NCBI RefSeq assembly: GCF_049568105.1
Contig: NZ_CP145335.1
Coordinates: 1,054,001 to 1,118,000 of the forward strand
Direction: 5' to 3'
Length of the DNA stretch: 64,000 bases
Source of the DNA: Salinisphaera sp049568105
GTDB lineage: Bacteria > Pseudomonadota > Gammaproteobacteria > Nevskiales > Salinisphaeraceae
Shown here: positions 36,352-45,152 of the stretch, piece by piece
How the letters are laid out: each line of letters begins with the position of its first letter
How positions within the stretch are numbered: position 1 is the first letter of the stretch
The notes under the pieces: model-generated
Told to the model about the DNA's origin: nothing
What the model saw: only the letters and a program-made list of their open reading frames with translations
Database searches by the model: none
Translations under genes and position numbers: made by a program

Positions 36352-37977
36352 ATGGTCGACACGGAACAGGTCTATGACTATGTAATCGTGGGGGGCGGCT
36401 CGGCTGGCTGTGTGCTCGCCAATCGCCTGTCGCAGGATTCGTCGGTCTCGGTGGCCGTGCTCGAAGCCGGGCCACCGGATCGGAACCCGCTGCTGCATAT
36501 CCCGATCGGCATCATCGGCCTGATGTGGTCGAAAACCCTGAACTGGGCCTACTACACCGTGGCCCAGCCCCGGCTGGCCAATCGTCGCCTGTTTTGGCCG
36601 CGCGGCAAGACGCTCGGGGGCTCGAGTGCCATCAACGCGATGTGCTATACCCGAGGCAATGCCAGCGACTACGACCACTGGGCGGCGCTCGGCAACGCCG
36701 GCTGGGGCTATCGCGACATGCTGGCCTACTTTCGCAAGTCCGAGGCCTTCGAGGGCGGGGCCAACGAGTATCACGGCGCCTCGGGCGGGTATGCGGTCAG
36801 CCGCGGGCGCCACAACAACCCGCTCAACGAGAAATTCATCGCGGCCGCCCAGGCTTGTGGTTATCCGCGTAACGACGATTTCGGCGGCGCGACCGACGTC
36901 GGCGTCGGGCTGTACAACGTCGCTCAACGTGACGGCCGGCGCTGTTCCAACGCCGATGCCTTTCTGCATCCCATACGCGATCGTCGTAATCTCACCGTAA
37001 TCACCCGGGCGCAGGCGACCCGGCTGCTGTTCGATGGCCTGCATGCTACCGGGGTCGCGTATCGCGATCGGCGCACGCAATCCGAGCGGCAACTCCGGGC
37101 CCGCCGCGAAGTATTACTGGCCGGAGGCGCAATCAACTCGCCCCAGATTTTGTTGCTGTCGGGCATCGGCCCGCGCGAAGAGATCGAGCCGCAGGGTATC
37201 GAGCTGCGCCACGAACTACCTGGTGTCGGCCGCAATCTGCAGGATCATCTGGATATCAGCGTCATCGATCGCGAACGGACCCGGCTCAGCCTGCGCCTGG
37301 GGTTCAAGTTCTTGTTCGTGGATGCACCGCTCGCGCTTTGGCACTACTGGCGCCACGGCCGCGGGTGGCTGAGTAGCAATGTCGCCGAATCCGGCGGTTT
37401 CATCAGTAGCACGAACGATCCGGCGCTCGGCGATCTGCAGCTACATTTCATCCCCACGATCGAACAGGATCATGGGCACCGACTTTGGAACACGATCCGC
37501 TATCACGGCTACACGCTACGGATCTGTGATCTGCGGCCCGGTTCGCGCGGGCATATCGGTCTGAACAGCGCCGACCCGATGGCGCCGCCACGCATCGATC
37601 CGAACTATCTCGACGATCCGCAGGATCTGGCGCAGTTGGTGGCCGCGGTCAAGATTGGCCGGCGCATCATGCGCAGCCCGCCGCTGGCCGAGCACCGTGA
37701 AGTCGAGCTCGAACCCGGCGATACGGTCGAAGGCGATACCGCGATCGAGGACTACGTCCGGCGTCGGGCGGAAACCATCTACCATCCGGTCGGGACCTGC
37801 CGCATGGGTCACGACAACATGGCCGTGGTCGACGATCGATTGCGCGTTCATGGCATGACCGGCCTACGGGTGGTCGATGCGTCGATCATGCCGACCATCG
37901 TCGGTGGCAATACCAATGCGCCGACCACGGCGATTGCCGAAAAGGCCGCGGACATGATCATCGCCGACAACGCCTGA
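36352..37977 (+). CDS. GMC-family FAD-dependent oxidoreductase
   Basis: A 541-residue flavoprotein of the glucose-methanol-choline family, near choline dehydrogenase and AlkJ-type alcohol dehydrogenases. The FAD Rossmann motif VGGGSAGCVLANRL is at residues 11-24, GGSSAINAMCYTRGNASDYDHW follows at about 95-115, and the catalytic C-terminal HPVGTCRMG carries the active His. ATG 36352 has AGGAG seven bases upstream. Substrate choice cannot be read off; a membrane-associated alcohol dehydrogenase acting on medium- or long-chain alcohols would suit the neighbouring fad and PHA genes, but choline remains possible. No betaine genes are adjacent. Confidence 0.87.
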   Translation: MVDTEQVYDYVIVGGGSAGCVLANRLSQDSSVSVAVLEAGPPDRNPLLHIPIGIIGLMWSKTLNWAYYTVAQPRLANRRLFWPRGKTLGGSSAINAMCYTRGNASDYDHWAALGNAGWGYRDMLAYFRKSEAFEGGANEYHGASGGYAVSRGRHNNPLNEKFIAAAQACGYPRNDDFGGATDVGVGLYNVAQRDGRRCSNADAFLHPIRDRRNLTVITRAQATRLLFDGLHATGVAYRDRRTQSERQLRARREVLLAGGAINSPQILLLSGIGPREEIEPQGIELRHELPGVGRNLQDHLDISVIDRERTRLSLRLGFKFLFVDAPLALWHYWRHGRGWLSSNVAESGGFISSTNDPALGDLQLHFIPTIEQDHGHRLWNTIRYHGYTLRICDLRPGSRGHIGLNSADPMAPPRIDPNYLDDPQDLAQLVAAVKIGRRIMRSPPLAEHREVELEPGDTVEGDTAIEDYVRRRAETIYHPVGTCRMGHDNMAVVDDRLRVHGMTGLRVVDASIMPTIVGGNTNAPTTAIAEKAADMIIADNA

Positions 37978-38198
37978 ACGCAGACCGCGACCAAGAGTAC
38001 GGCTGCGGATCGCGGGCGTCGCTTGGTTGCGGTGCCGGCGCCGTGCCGGGCTCGTCGTCGTATTCTGCAATGCGCGAATTGCCGGCTCTAGGCAAGCCGC
38101 CCAAGTGCCGTACGCCGCAGAGCGACCGGTAGCCCCGGCCCGTCGTGACAAGCGCTATCGTTCTGGCGCGTTGGCAGCGGCTATGCCTTGTTTTGCCG

Positions 38199-39116
38199 CT
38201 ACACAGCGCCCGGCGCAGACCCGCACGCCCCATCGACAGGCCCTAGTGTTTCGGCGCATTCGATAAACGCAGCCACGCGGGCGTCGGCCTCGTCGCGGCG
38301 CCAGTACAGGCCCTGTTCGATTAACGGCGAACCATCGATGGCGACAAACACGATCTCGTCCATACGCAGGCGAGATAACGAAGCCGGCACCAGCGCCACG
38401 CCGAGCCCTTCGGCGACCAGCGAAACGATAGTCTGCTGTAGGTGGGTCTCGAGCCGAATTCTGGGTACGAACCCATGGGCAGCACAGCATTCGAGCACCG
38501 CCTCATGCAGTGCCGGGGCGGTGCTGCGCGGCAGGGTGATGAAGTCTTCGTCAGCCAAGCCCGCAACGTCGACGACCGGGGCGTCGGCCTGCGGGTGGCT
38601 GCGAGGCAGCACTGCACACAGTGGCTCCCGGGCCAGGGCACGGTAGTCGAGCCGGCCTGGGCGACCGAGCGGCATGCCGATGCCGATATCGAGGCGATGT
38701 TCGAGCACGGCCTGTTCCATATCCCGCGGCAGGATCTCTTCTAGGCTAAGCGTGATGCGCGGCCGAGCCGCGCTGAATACGCGCACCAGCCGTGGCAATA
38801 GGCTGAACGCTGCATACATGGCAAAGCCCAGACGCAGCTCGCCGATCGCTCCGGCCTCAGTGGCCCGGGCCGACTGGCTGGCACGCTCGGCATCGGCCAG
38901 TAGCCGCAGGGCATGGCGATAGAAATCGTCGCCGGCCGGCGTGAGTGCGACGTGGCGCGAATGGCGCTCGAATAGCCGCACGCCGAGGTCTTGCTCGAGG
39001 GCGGCGATCTGGCGGCTTAACGGCGGCTGGGTGATATGCAGGCGCGCTGCAGCCTGGCCGAAGTGCTGGGTCTCGGCTAGAGCCACAAAATATCGGAGCT
39101 GACGAAAATTCATCAT
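38199..39116 (-). CDS. LysR-family transcriptional regulator
   Basis: A 305-residue LTTR. The N-terminal winged helix is standard: MNFRQLRYFVALAETQHFGQAAARLHITQPPLSRQIAALEQDLGVRLFERHSRHVALTPAG. The C-terminal ligand domain begins GELRLGFAMYAAFSLLPRLVRVF. Two adjacent ATG codons start the frame (39116 and 39113); ribosome-binding signals are weak. It is divergent from the AEC transporter with 105 bases between, the classical layout for an LTTR controlling its neighbour. An imperfect TGATA/TATCA dyad lies in that gap. The inducer is unknown. Confidence 0.92.
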   Translation of the reverse strand: MMNFRQLRYFVALAETQHFGQAAARLHITQPPLSRQIAALEQDLGVRLFERHSRHVALTPAGDDFYRHALRLLADAERASQSARATEAGAIGELRLGFAMYAAFSLLPRLVRVFSAARPRITLSLEEILPRDMEQAVLEHRLDIGIGMPLGRPGRLDYRALAREPLCAVLPRSHPQADAPVVDVAGLADEDFITLPRSTAPALHEAVLECCAAHGFVPRIRLETHLQQTIVSLVAEGLGVALVPASLSRLRMDEIVFVAIDGSPLIEQGLYWRRDEADARVAAFIECAETLGPVDGACGSAPGAV

Positions 39117-39149
39117 CGATGCGGCTTCGGTATGGATCGGCGATTCAAT

Positions 39150-39167
39150 TGATATTAGACGGTATCA
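39150..39167. promoter_or_regulatory. Candidate LysR operator dyad
   Basis: TGATA (39150-39154) and TATCA (39163-39167) form a perfect five-base dyad with an eight-base spacer. It lies between the divergent LysR gene and AEC transporter gene. The layout fits the T-N11-A type site that LTTRs bind. Length and location support it, but short dyads can occur by chance. Confidence 0.45.
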
Positions 39168-39221
39168 GAACGCCGCCTTAGCCTTGTCGGCCTGTCGTTC
39201 CAACCTATGAGGGCCGTGCCG

Positions 39222-40151
39222 ATGTATTCGGTCACCCACGTCGTGCTGCCGATCTTCGGCTTGATCCTAGCCGGCTATGTTTGTCGTCGCAGTGGCTGTC
39301 TCGGAGCGACCGCCGCTTCTGAGCTCAATCGGTTCGTGGTCTGGCTATGCCTGCCGGCGCTATTGTTCGAGGCGACCGCGACCGCCAGCTGGCACCAGAT
39401 CTGGCATCCGCGCTTCGTTGCTGTCTTCGCTCTAGCCACCATGGCCGTGTTCGCGATCACAGTCGTGCTGCGGCTGCGTTCGCCCCGACATCTGGCGGAC
39501 GCCGGCATCGACGGCCTGAGCGCGGCCTATGCCAATACCGGCTATATCGGCATCCCGCTGTGTGTGCTGGTGCTGGGCGACGACGGCCTGCTGCCCGCCC
39601 TGATCGCGACGCTGATCGTGGTCTGCGTATTGTTTGCGATCGCGGTGGTCTGCGTAGAAATTGGGCTTCAGGCCGAAACGACGCTGCACCATGCGGTCGG
39701 CAAGGTGTTGCTTGCGCTGGCCAAGAATCCGCTGGTGGTGGCGCCGATCCTGGGGGCGCTCTGGGCGGCCAGCGGCCTCGCGCTGGCGCAGCCAGCCGAT
39801 AAATTTCTGCAGCTGCTCGGCGATGCCACCACGCCCTGTGCCTTGGTGTCGCTGGGGGCGTTTCTTACCCAGCGCCACAGCCCGGGCGCCCAGCGCAGCG
39901 CCTTGAGTCTGACTGCAGTGAAACTGATCGGCCAGCCAGCGATCGCCTGGGTATTGGCGGCCTATGTATTCGGGCTGTCGCCGCTATGGACCAAGGCCGC
40001 GCTGTTGCTGGCAGCGCTGCCGACCGGCACCGGGCCGTTCATGCTCGCCGAGTTTTATGCTCGCGAGGCCTCGGTGGTCGCTGGCACGATCCTGTATTCC
40101 ACCGTCGGTTCGCTGGTTACGTTGAGCCTCTGTCTGTACCTGATCCAGTAA
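39222..40151 (+). CDS. AEC-family permease (malonate/auxin carrier type)
   Basis: A 309-residue inner-membrane carrier with about ten membrane helices in two inverted halves. Typical AEC features are the N-terminal VLPIFGLILAGYVCRR, the NTGYIGIPLCVLVLGDDGLLPALIATLIVV segment and the C-terminal AALPTGTGPFMLAEFYAREASVVAGTILYSTVGSLVTLSL. Members export or import organic acids such as malonate. ATG 39222 has GAGGG upstream and is preferred over ATG 39207. Divergent from a LysR regulator that probably controls it. Its stop lies 12 bases from the end of the convergent fadD gene, with no visible terminator between. Confidence 0.9.
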   Translation: MYSVTHVVLPIFGLILAGYVCRRSGCLGATAASELNRFVVWLCLPALLFEATATASWHQIWHPRFVAVFALATMAVFAITVVLRLRSPRHLADAGIDGLSAAYANTGYIGIPLCVLVLGDDGLLPALIATLIVVCVLFAIAVVCVEIGLQAETTLHHAVGKVLLALAKNPLVVAPILGALWAASGLALAQPADKFLQLLGDATTPCALVSLGAFLTQRHSPGAQRSALSLTAVKLIGQPAIAWVLAAYVFGLSPLWTKAALLLAALPTGTGPFMLAEFYAREASVVAGTILYSTVGSLVTLSLCLYLIQ

Positions 40152-40163
40152 ACGCCTCGGGCG

Positions 40164-41825
40164 CTACTGGCTGCGCAGGTCCTTGCGCAGGATCTTGCCG
40201 ACGTTGGACTTCGGCAGCTCGTCGATGAACACGACCTGTTTCGGCACCTTGTAGCCAGTCAATTCGCTGCGGCAATAGTCGATGAGTTCGTCTTCAGTCA
40301 GGCTGTCGTCGCGTCGGACCACGAACACTTTGACCACCTCGCCGGATTTGTCGTCCTCGACGCCGATACAGGCAGCCTCGAGCACTTTCGGATGCGAGGC
40401 CACCACGTCTTCGATTTCGTTGGGATAGACGTTGAAGCCCGAGACCAGAATCATGTCTTTCTTGCGATCGACGATATAGAGATAGCCGCGATCGTCGAAC
40501 TGGGCGATGTCGCCGGTGCGCAGCCAGCGTTCGTTGAAAAAGGTCTTGGCGTTCTCTTCGGGTTTGTTCCAGTAGCCGGCCATCACCTGCGGGCCATCCA
40601 CGCACAACTCGCCCGGCTGGCCAGGCTCGACCTCGTTGCCGTTTTCGTCGCGAATGGTGATTTCGGTCGACGGGATCGGCAGGCCGATCGAGCCGTTGTA
40701 GCGTTCCAGATTCAGCGGATTGATCGCGACTGCCGGCGAAGCCTCGGTCAGACCATAGGCTTCGATCAGGGGCACGCCAGTGATCTGTTGCCATTTCTCG
40801 GCCACCGCTTTCTGGACCGCTGCGCCGCCGCCGAGCGCGATTTTCAGCCGGGAGAAATCCAGCTTGGCGAAGTCGTCGTTATTCACCAACGCATTGAACA
40901 ACGTGTTGACCGCAGTAAAGGCGGTCGGCCGGTGCTTGTCGAATTCCTTGACCAGCCCGGCGATATCGCGCGGGTTGGTAATCAGCACGTTCTTGCCGCC
41001 CTGTTGCAGAAATACCAGGCAGTTCGCCATCAAGGCGAACACATGGTAGAGCGGCAACGGGGTGATGATGGTTTCGTGGCCTTTTTCGGTCCACGGGCCG
41101 AGCCAGGCCTGGGCCTGCTCGATATTGGCGACCATGTTCCGGTGCAGCAGAATCGCGCCTTTGGCCAGGCCAGTGGTGCCGCCGGTGTACTGTAGAAAAG
41201 CGATATCGTCGGGGCCGACCTCGACCGGCTTCATCGACTGTTTGGCGCCGTCGGCCAGCACCGTGTTGAACGCGATCGCGCCGGGCAGGTTGAACGTCGG
41301 CACCATACGTTTGACGTGCTTGACCGCGAAATTGGTGATGGTGCGCTTGACGGTCGGAAAGCAGTCGCCGATCTGGGTGGAAATGACCGCTTCGAGGGCG
41401 ACCTTGTCGACGACCTTCTCGAGGGTGGCGGCGAAATTCTCGACGATCACGATCGCCCGGGCGCCGGCGTCGGAGAGTTGGTGCTCGAGTTCGCGGGCGG
41501 TATAAAGGGGGTTCACGTTGACCGCTACCATGCCAGCGCGAAGGATGCCGAACAGGGCGATCGGATACTGCAGCAGGTTGGGCATCATGATCGCAACGCG
41601 ATCGCCCTTGGCGAAACCGAGCTCGTGCTGGAGATAGGCCGCGAAATGCCGAGACCTGGCTTCCAGCTCGGCATAGCTCATCTCTACGCCCATGTTCGAG
41701 AACGCCGGCGCATCGCTGAATTCTCGACAGCTGTCCTCGATCACGTCGACCAGGGTTCGGCCGCTGTCGACGTCGATTTCGGCGGGCACCCCGTCCGGGT
41801 ATTGTGCGAGCCAGGTTTTATTCAC
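40164..41825 (-). CDS. fadD: Long-chain fatty acid-CoA ligase
   Basis: Activates imported fatty acids to acyl-CoA with ATP, 553 residues (E. coli FadD 561). AMP-binding signatures are QYTGGTTGLAKGAILLHRNMVANIEQ, YGLTEASPAVAINP and GELCVDGPQVMAGYWNKPEE. The RTGDIAQFDDRGYLYIVDRKKDMILVSGFNVYPNEIED hinge and C-terminal SNVGKILRKDLR lysine are intact. The GTG at 41825 follows GAGGAGAG and gives the expected NKTWLAQYPDGVPAEID opening. Inner-membrane associated. Feeds the FadE and PHA pathways encoded elsewhere in the window. Confidence 0.95.
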   Translation of the reverse strand: MNKTWLAQYPDGVPAEIDVDSGRTLVDVIEDSCREFSDAPAFSNMGVEMSYAELEARSRHFAAYLQHELGFAKGDRVAIMMPNLLQYPIALFGILRAGMVAVNVNPLYTARELEHQLSDAGARAIVIVENFAATLEKVVDKVALEAVISTQIGDCFPTVKRTITNFAVKHVKRMVPTFNLPGAIAFNTVLADGAKQSMKPVEVGPDDIAFLQYTGGTTGLAKGAILLHRNMVANIEQAQAWLGPWTEKGHETIITPLPLYHVFALMANCLVFLQQGGKNVLITNPRDIAGLVKEFDKHRPTAFTAVNTLFNALVNNDDFAKLDFSRLKIALGGGAAVQKAVAEKWQQITGVPLIEAYGLTEASPAVAINPLNLERYNGSIGLPIPSTEITIRDENGNEVEPGQPGELCVDGPQVMAGYWNKPEENAKTFFNERWLRTGDIAQFDDRGYLYIVDRKKDMILVSGFNVYPNEIEDVVASHPKVLEAACIGVEDDKSGEVVKVFVVRRDDSLTEDELIDYCRSELTGYKVPKQVVFIDELPKSNVGKILRKDLRSQ

Positions 41826-41931
41826 GGTCTCTCCTCTGACAACCGTTGTCATAGAGCGTGTTCTCGTCGCCATGCGCTCGGAATGCCTGTCTGAGCGCTG
41901 CCCGATGCGTGACGAGAACATGTTGTCATAT

Positions 41932-43338
41932 CTATTGCCCCGACGCGTCAGTCGTCGCCGGCGTCGTCCACGAGGCCAGCGGCGTTCGATCGCTGGCTTC
42001 AGACTGGCGCCCATGCAGGGAAAGCGCAAGATCGCGTAGCGAGCGATCTTCGTAAGCCATTGCTCTGCTTCTGTCGAGCCGTTCGAGCAGCGTGTCGACC
42101 GCCTCGGCAGTCGCCGCATCCCGCGGGTTCGGACGAGCCGCGGGCGCCCCTGAGCGCACGGTATCCAACACGGTGGTGATACGCACTTCGGCGATGTCGC
42201 GGCGGGGCAGCAAGGTATGACCAAGCGCGCCAGTAGCGACCAACAGATCGCCCTCGACCAGCTGGTCGGCGATATCCTGTATGTGGTCGGTGGCCGCGCG
42301 CAGGGCATGCGCCAGTGCGCCGACGGTCCACGGGGTGCCCCCGCTGATGAAGCGATCGGCGATCAGCGCGCTCATCAATAACGCCAACCGTTCGCGTTCG
42401 GCCGCCCCCAGCCGGGGCGGATAAGGCTCGCGGGTCAGCCGCTCCGTATGCTGGAGCAGGAATGCGACCCGACAGCCGAACAGTAGAATCATCCATGACA
42501 CATACAGCCAGATCAGCAGCAAAATCAGGATGGCGAAGCTGGAATAGATCGCGTTGACGTTGCCAGCGTTCTTGGCGAACACGGCGAAGCCGAGGCTCGC
42601 GGTCTGCCACAGCACACCGGCGAAGATGCCGCCTCCGAGGGCCGGGCCGAAACGGACCTGGGTATTCGGCATGAACTTGAACAACAGCGTAAAGGCGATG
42701 CTGTACAGCACGTACGGCAGAATTCGGCCGGCCAGATATAGCGCGGCACCGAACGGCTCGACCGACGATAGATAGGTGACCGTACTGTTCGATGTGACCG
42801 TCGCGGTCATGCTCGCCGCCGCTAGAATTACCAGCGGGCCGGCAATCAGAACGCTCAGATACTCGGTCACGCGGCGGCCGATCGAGCGTGCCTGACGGAC
42901 GCGCCAAATGTAGTTGCAACCGGTCTCGACCTTTTGGATCAGCGACAGGACCGAATAGATCAGCATCACCACGCCGATCGCCCCCAGTACGCCGACCTGG
43001 ACGTTCTGCACGAAATCCACGATCCGGTCGATGATCTGCTCGCTGCCGGAACCCAGCGGCGATAGAAAACGCTGGAGCACCGGGCGCAGGGCATTGTCCA
43101 CGCCGAATGCCTTGAGCAGGGAAAAAGCCAGCGCCAGCAGCGGCACCAGCGAGACCAGCGTGGTATAGACCAGGCCCATGGCGCGCATCGGGATTTCGCC
43201 GGCTTGGAAATCGCGGACCAGCGCGGCGCCAATGCGCACCGTGACCAGTAGCCAGCGCTTGGGGCCGCGCACCCGCTCTAAATCGGGCTGCCAGACGATT
43301 CGATCGATATGACCGCCTAAGCCCTGCAGCAGCGCCAT
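41932..43338 (-). CDS. YihY/BrkB-family inner-membrane protein
   Basis: A 468-residue membrane protein of the YihY (UPF0761) family. Six membrane segments cover residues 30-310, with family sequences AMGLVYTTLVSLVPLLALAFSLLKAFG and FGPALGGGIFAGVLWQTASLGFAVFAKNAGNVNAIYSSFAILILLLIWLYVSWMILLFG. The C-terminal 150 residues form a soluble domain (ISGGTPWTVGALAHALRAATDHIQDIADQLVEGDLL) that looks winged-helix-like and is absent from the shorter E. coli YihY. Function unknown; the RNase BN assignment of older annotations is wrong for this family. It lies 106 bases upstream of fadD on the same strand. Confidence 0.88.
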   Translation of the reverse strand: MALLQGLGGHIDRIVWQPDLERVRGPKRWLLVTVRIGAALVRDFQAGEIPMRAMGLVYTTLVSLVPLLALAFSLLKAFGVDNALRPVLQRFLSPLGSGSEQIIDRIVDFVQNVQVGVLGAIGVVMLIYSVLSLIQKVETGCNYIWRVRQARSIGRRVTEYLSVLIAGPLVILAAASMTATVTSNSTVTYLSSVEPFGAALYLAGRILPYVLYSIAFTLLFKFMPNTQVRFGPALGGGIFAGVLWQTASLGFAVFAKNAGNVNAIYSSFAILILLLIWLYVSWMILLFGCRVAFLLQHTERLTREPYPPRLGAAERERLALLMSALIADRFISGGTPWTVGALAHALRAATDHIQDIADQLVEGDLLVATGALGHTLLPRRDIAEVRITTVLDTVRSGAPAARPNPRDAATAEAVDTLLERLDRSRAMAYEDRSLRDLALSLHGRQSEASDRTPLASWTTPATTDASGQ

Positions 43339-43433
43339 GCATAACTCGCTTGAAAAATCGGTGACGCCATTGTAACCATCAATTCCGGGCCACGGACGTC
43401 GGCCCCCGGCCGGCGCATCGCAAGGAGGCCGTC

Positions 43434-45152
43434 TTGGTCATACAGCAACAAGCGCTCGAACGCGCGGCACCTCTGGACCGCGGCCCTGTCGCGGGTGAGA
43501 TTCCGGGTACATTTCCGACCGTCGACAATGGCTGGTCGGACATGCGCTGTGCGATCGGCGAACTGCTGGTGCTGCTGGCGCGGCACCCCTGGGCCGCGGT
43601 TCGGATCGAGGCTCGGTTGGTCGCGCATTTGGGCGCGATCGCACTGGGCCGGTCGCGGTTGACGCCGGCTGCTGAGGATCCACGGTTCAGGCATCCGGCC
43701 TGGCAGGACAATCCGCTATTCCAGCAGCCGCTGCAAGTCTATCTGGCGCTGTCCGAGGCGCTGCGCGATCTGGTCGCCTCCAGCGGCCTGCCGCAGACCC
43801 GGCGTCGCCGTCTGGCGTTCGCGGCCGAGCACCTGATCGCGGCTCTGGCGCCGTCGAATCTATGCCTGACGCACCCCGAATTCTACGAGCGGTTGATCGC
43901 CAGCCGCGGACGTTCGGCGCTGGCTGGGGTGTATCACCTGCTCAGCGATCTGCGCGACAACCATGCCTTGCCCAAGCAGGTTGATACTACGGCTTTCCGC
44001 CTGGGGATGAATATCGCCGCCACGCCGGGCGCGGTGGTGTTTCGCAATGAGATCTGCGAGCTCATCCAGTACAGCCCGCGTACGCCGCAGGTCGATGCCT
44101 GTGCCACCTTGTTCGTGCCGGCCCAGATCAACAAGTACTACGTGATCGATCTGGCGCCCGAACACAGTCTGGTGCGTTATGCGCTGGACGCCGGCCAGCA
44201 GGTGTTCGCGCTGTCCTGGCGCAATCCGACGGCGGCCCAGCGCTGCTGGGGCCTGGGCGACTACGCCACCGCGGTTGATCAAGCCATTGATATCGTCTGG
44301 CGGATCACCGGTTCGCATCCGGTCAAGCTGGCTGGGGCCTGCGCTGGGGGGCTGACGGCCACGGTGGCCCTGGCACGGCGGGCGGCCCAGGGCCGGGCCG
44401 CCCAAGTCGCGAGCCTGTCGTTGTTCGTTACCCTGCTAGAGTCGCCCAGTAGCCTGGTCGGTGTGCCGACGGTCGATGATGCCGCGATCGATCGAGCGCT
44501 GGCGCGTTCGGCCCGGCGCGGCGTGCTTGATGGCGCCGAGATGGCGCGCTCGTTTGCTTGGCAACAGCCGGATACGCTGATCTGGCGGTTCGTCACCCAC
44601 AACTACGTGCTCGGCCAAACGCCACCGGCCTCGGATATCCTGTACTGGAACAACGACACCACGCGCCTGCCGGCCCGTCTGCATGCCGACTTGCTGGGTA
44701 TCTATCGTGACCAACAGCTGCGTGAACCCGGCCGGATTGTGCTGGAAGGCGAGCCGATCGACGTCAGCCGCATTACCCAGGATGTATTTGTGGTGGCCGG
44801 CGCGCGCGATCCGATCGCACCGTGGCAGGCCTGCTATCGGTCGATGCAGATGTTTTCTGGGCATCGGCGCTTCGTGCTCGGTACCGGCGGTCATGCCCAG
44901 GCAGTGATTTGCCCGCCGGCCAGCGATACCGGCCAGGCCAAGCGCCCCGGCTTCGTGACTTGTGACGACTACGACCTGCCGCCCTCGGATTGGCAGCGCG
45001 CAGCACGCTATACCGGCGATTCCTGGTGGCCGGAATGGATGGCCTGGGCCCGTGAACACGGCGGCCCGGAGCACAACGCCCCCACGGTATTCGGCAACGA
45101 CGACTTCGAACCGATCGAAGCCGCGCCCGGTCGTTATGTTCGCCAGCGCTGA
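43434..45152 (+). CDS. phaC: Poly(3-hydroxyalkanoate) synthase, class II type
   Basis: Polymerises (R)-3-hydroxyacyl-CoA into storage polyester on granules. The 572 residues are near the class II (Pseudomonas PhaC1) length. The PhaC N-terminal region is present, with KQVDTTAFRLGMNIAATPGAVVFRNEICELIQYSPRT. The lipase-like box is AGACAGG with catalytic Cys303; Asp459 (AGARDPIAPW) and His487 (GTGGHAQAVICPP) complete the triad. Translation starts at TTG 43434: AAGGAGG precedes it by five bases and no ATG or GTG is suitably placed. The end overlaps the next gene by 17 bases, so phaC and the PhaZ-like genes form an operon. Confidence 0.92.
   Translation: MVIQQQALERAAPLDRGPVAGEIPGTFPTVDNGWSDMRCAIGELLVLLARHPWAAVRIEARLVAHLGAIALGRSRLTPAAEDPRFRHPAWQDNPLFQQPLQVYLALSEALRDLVASSGLPQTRRRRLAFAAEHLIAALAPSNLCLTHPEFYERLIASRGRSALAGVYHLLSDLRDNHALPKQVDTTAFRLGMNIAATPGAVVFRNEICELIQYSPRTPQVDACATLFVPAQINKYYVIDLAPEHSLVRYALDAGQQVFALSWRNPTAAQRCWGLGDYATAVDQAIDIVWRITGSHPVKLAGACAGGLTATVALARRAAQGRAAQVASLSLFVTLLESPSSLVGVPTVDDAAIDRALARSARRGVLDGAEMARSFAWQQPDTLIWRFVTHNYVLGQTPPASDILYWNNDTTRLPARLHADLLGIYRDQQLREPGRIVLEGEPIDVSRITQDVFVVAGARDPIAPWQACYRSMQMFSGHRRFVLGTGGHAQAVICPPASDTGQAKRPGFVTCDDYDLPPSDWQRAARYTGDSWWPEWMAWAREHGGPEHNAPTVFGNDDFEPIEAAPGRYVRQR

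Noticed and set aside
41999..43342. 447-codon frame overlapping the YihY gene on the same strand
   Set aside because: The other frame encodes clear membrane segments and YihY family sequence; this one is arginine-rich with no recognisable domain.
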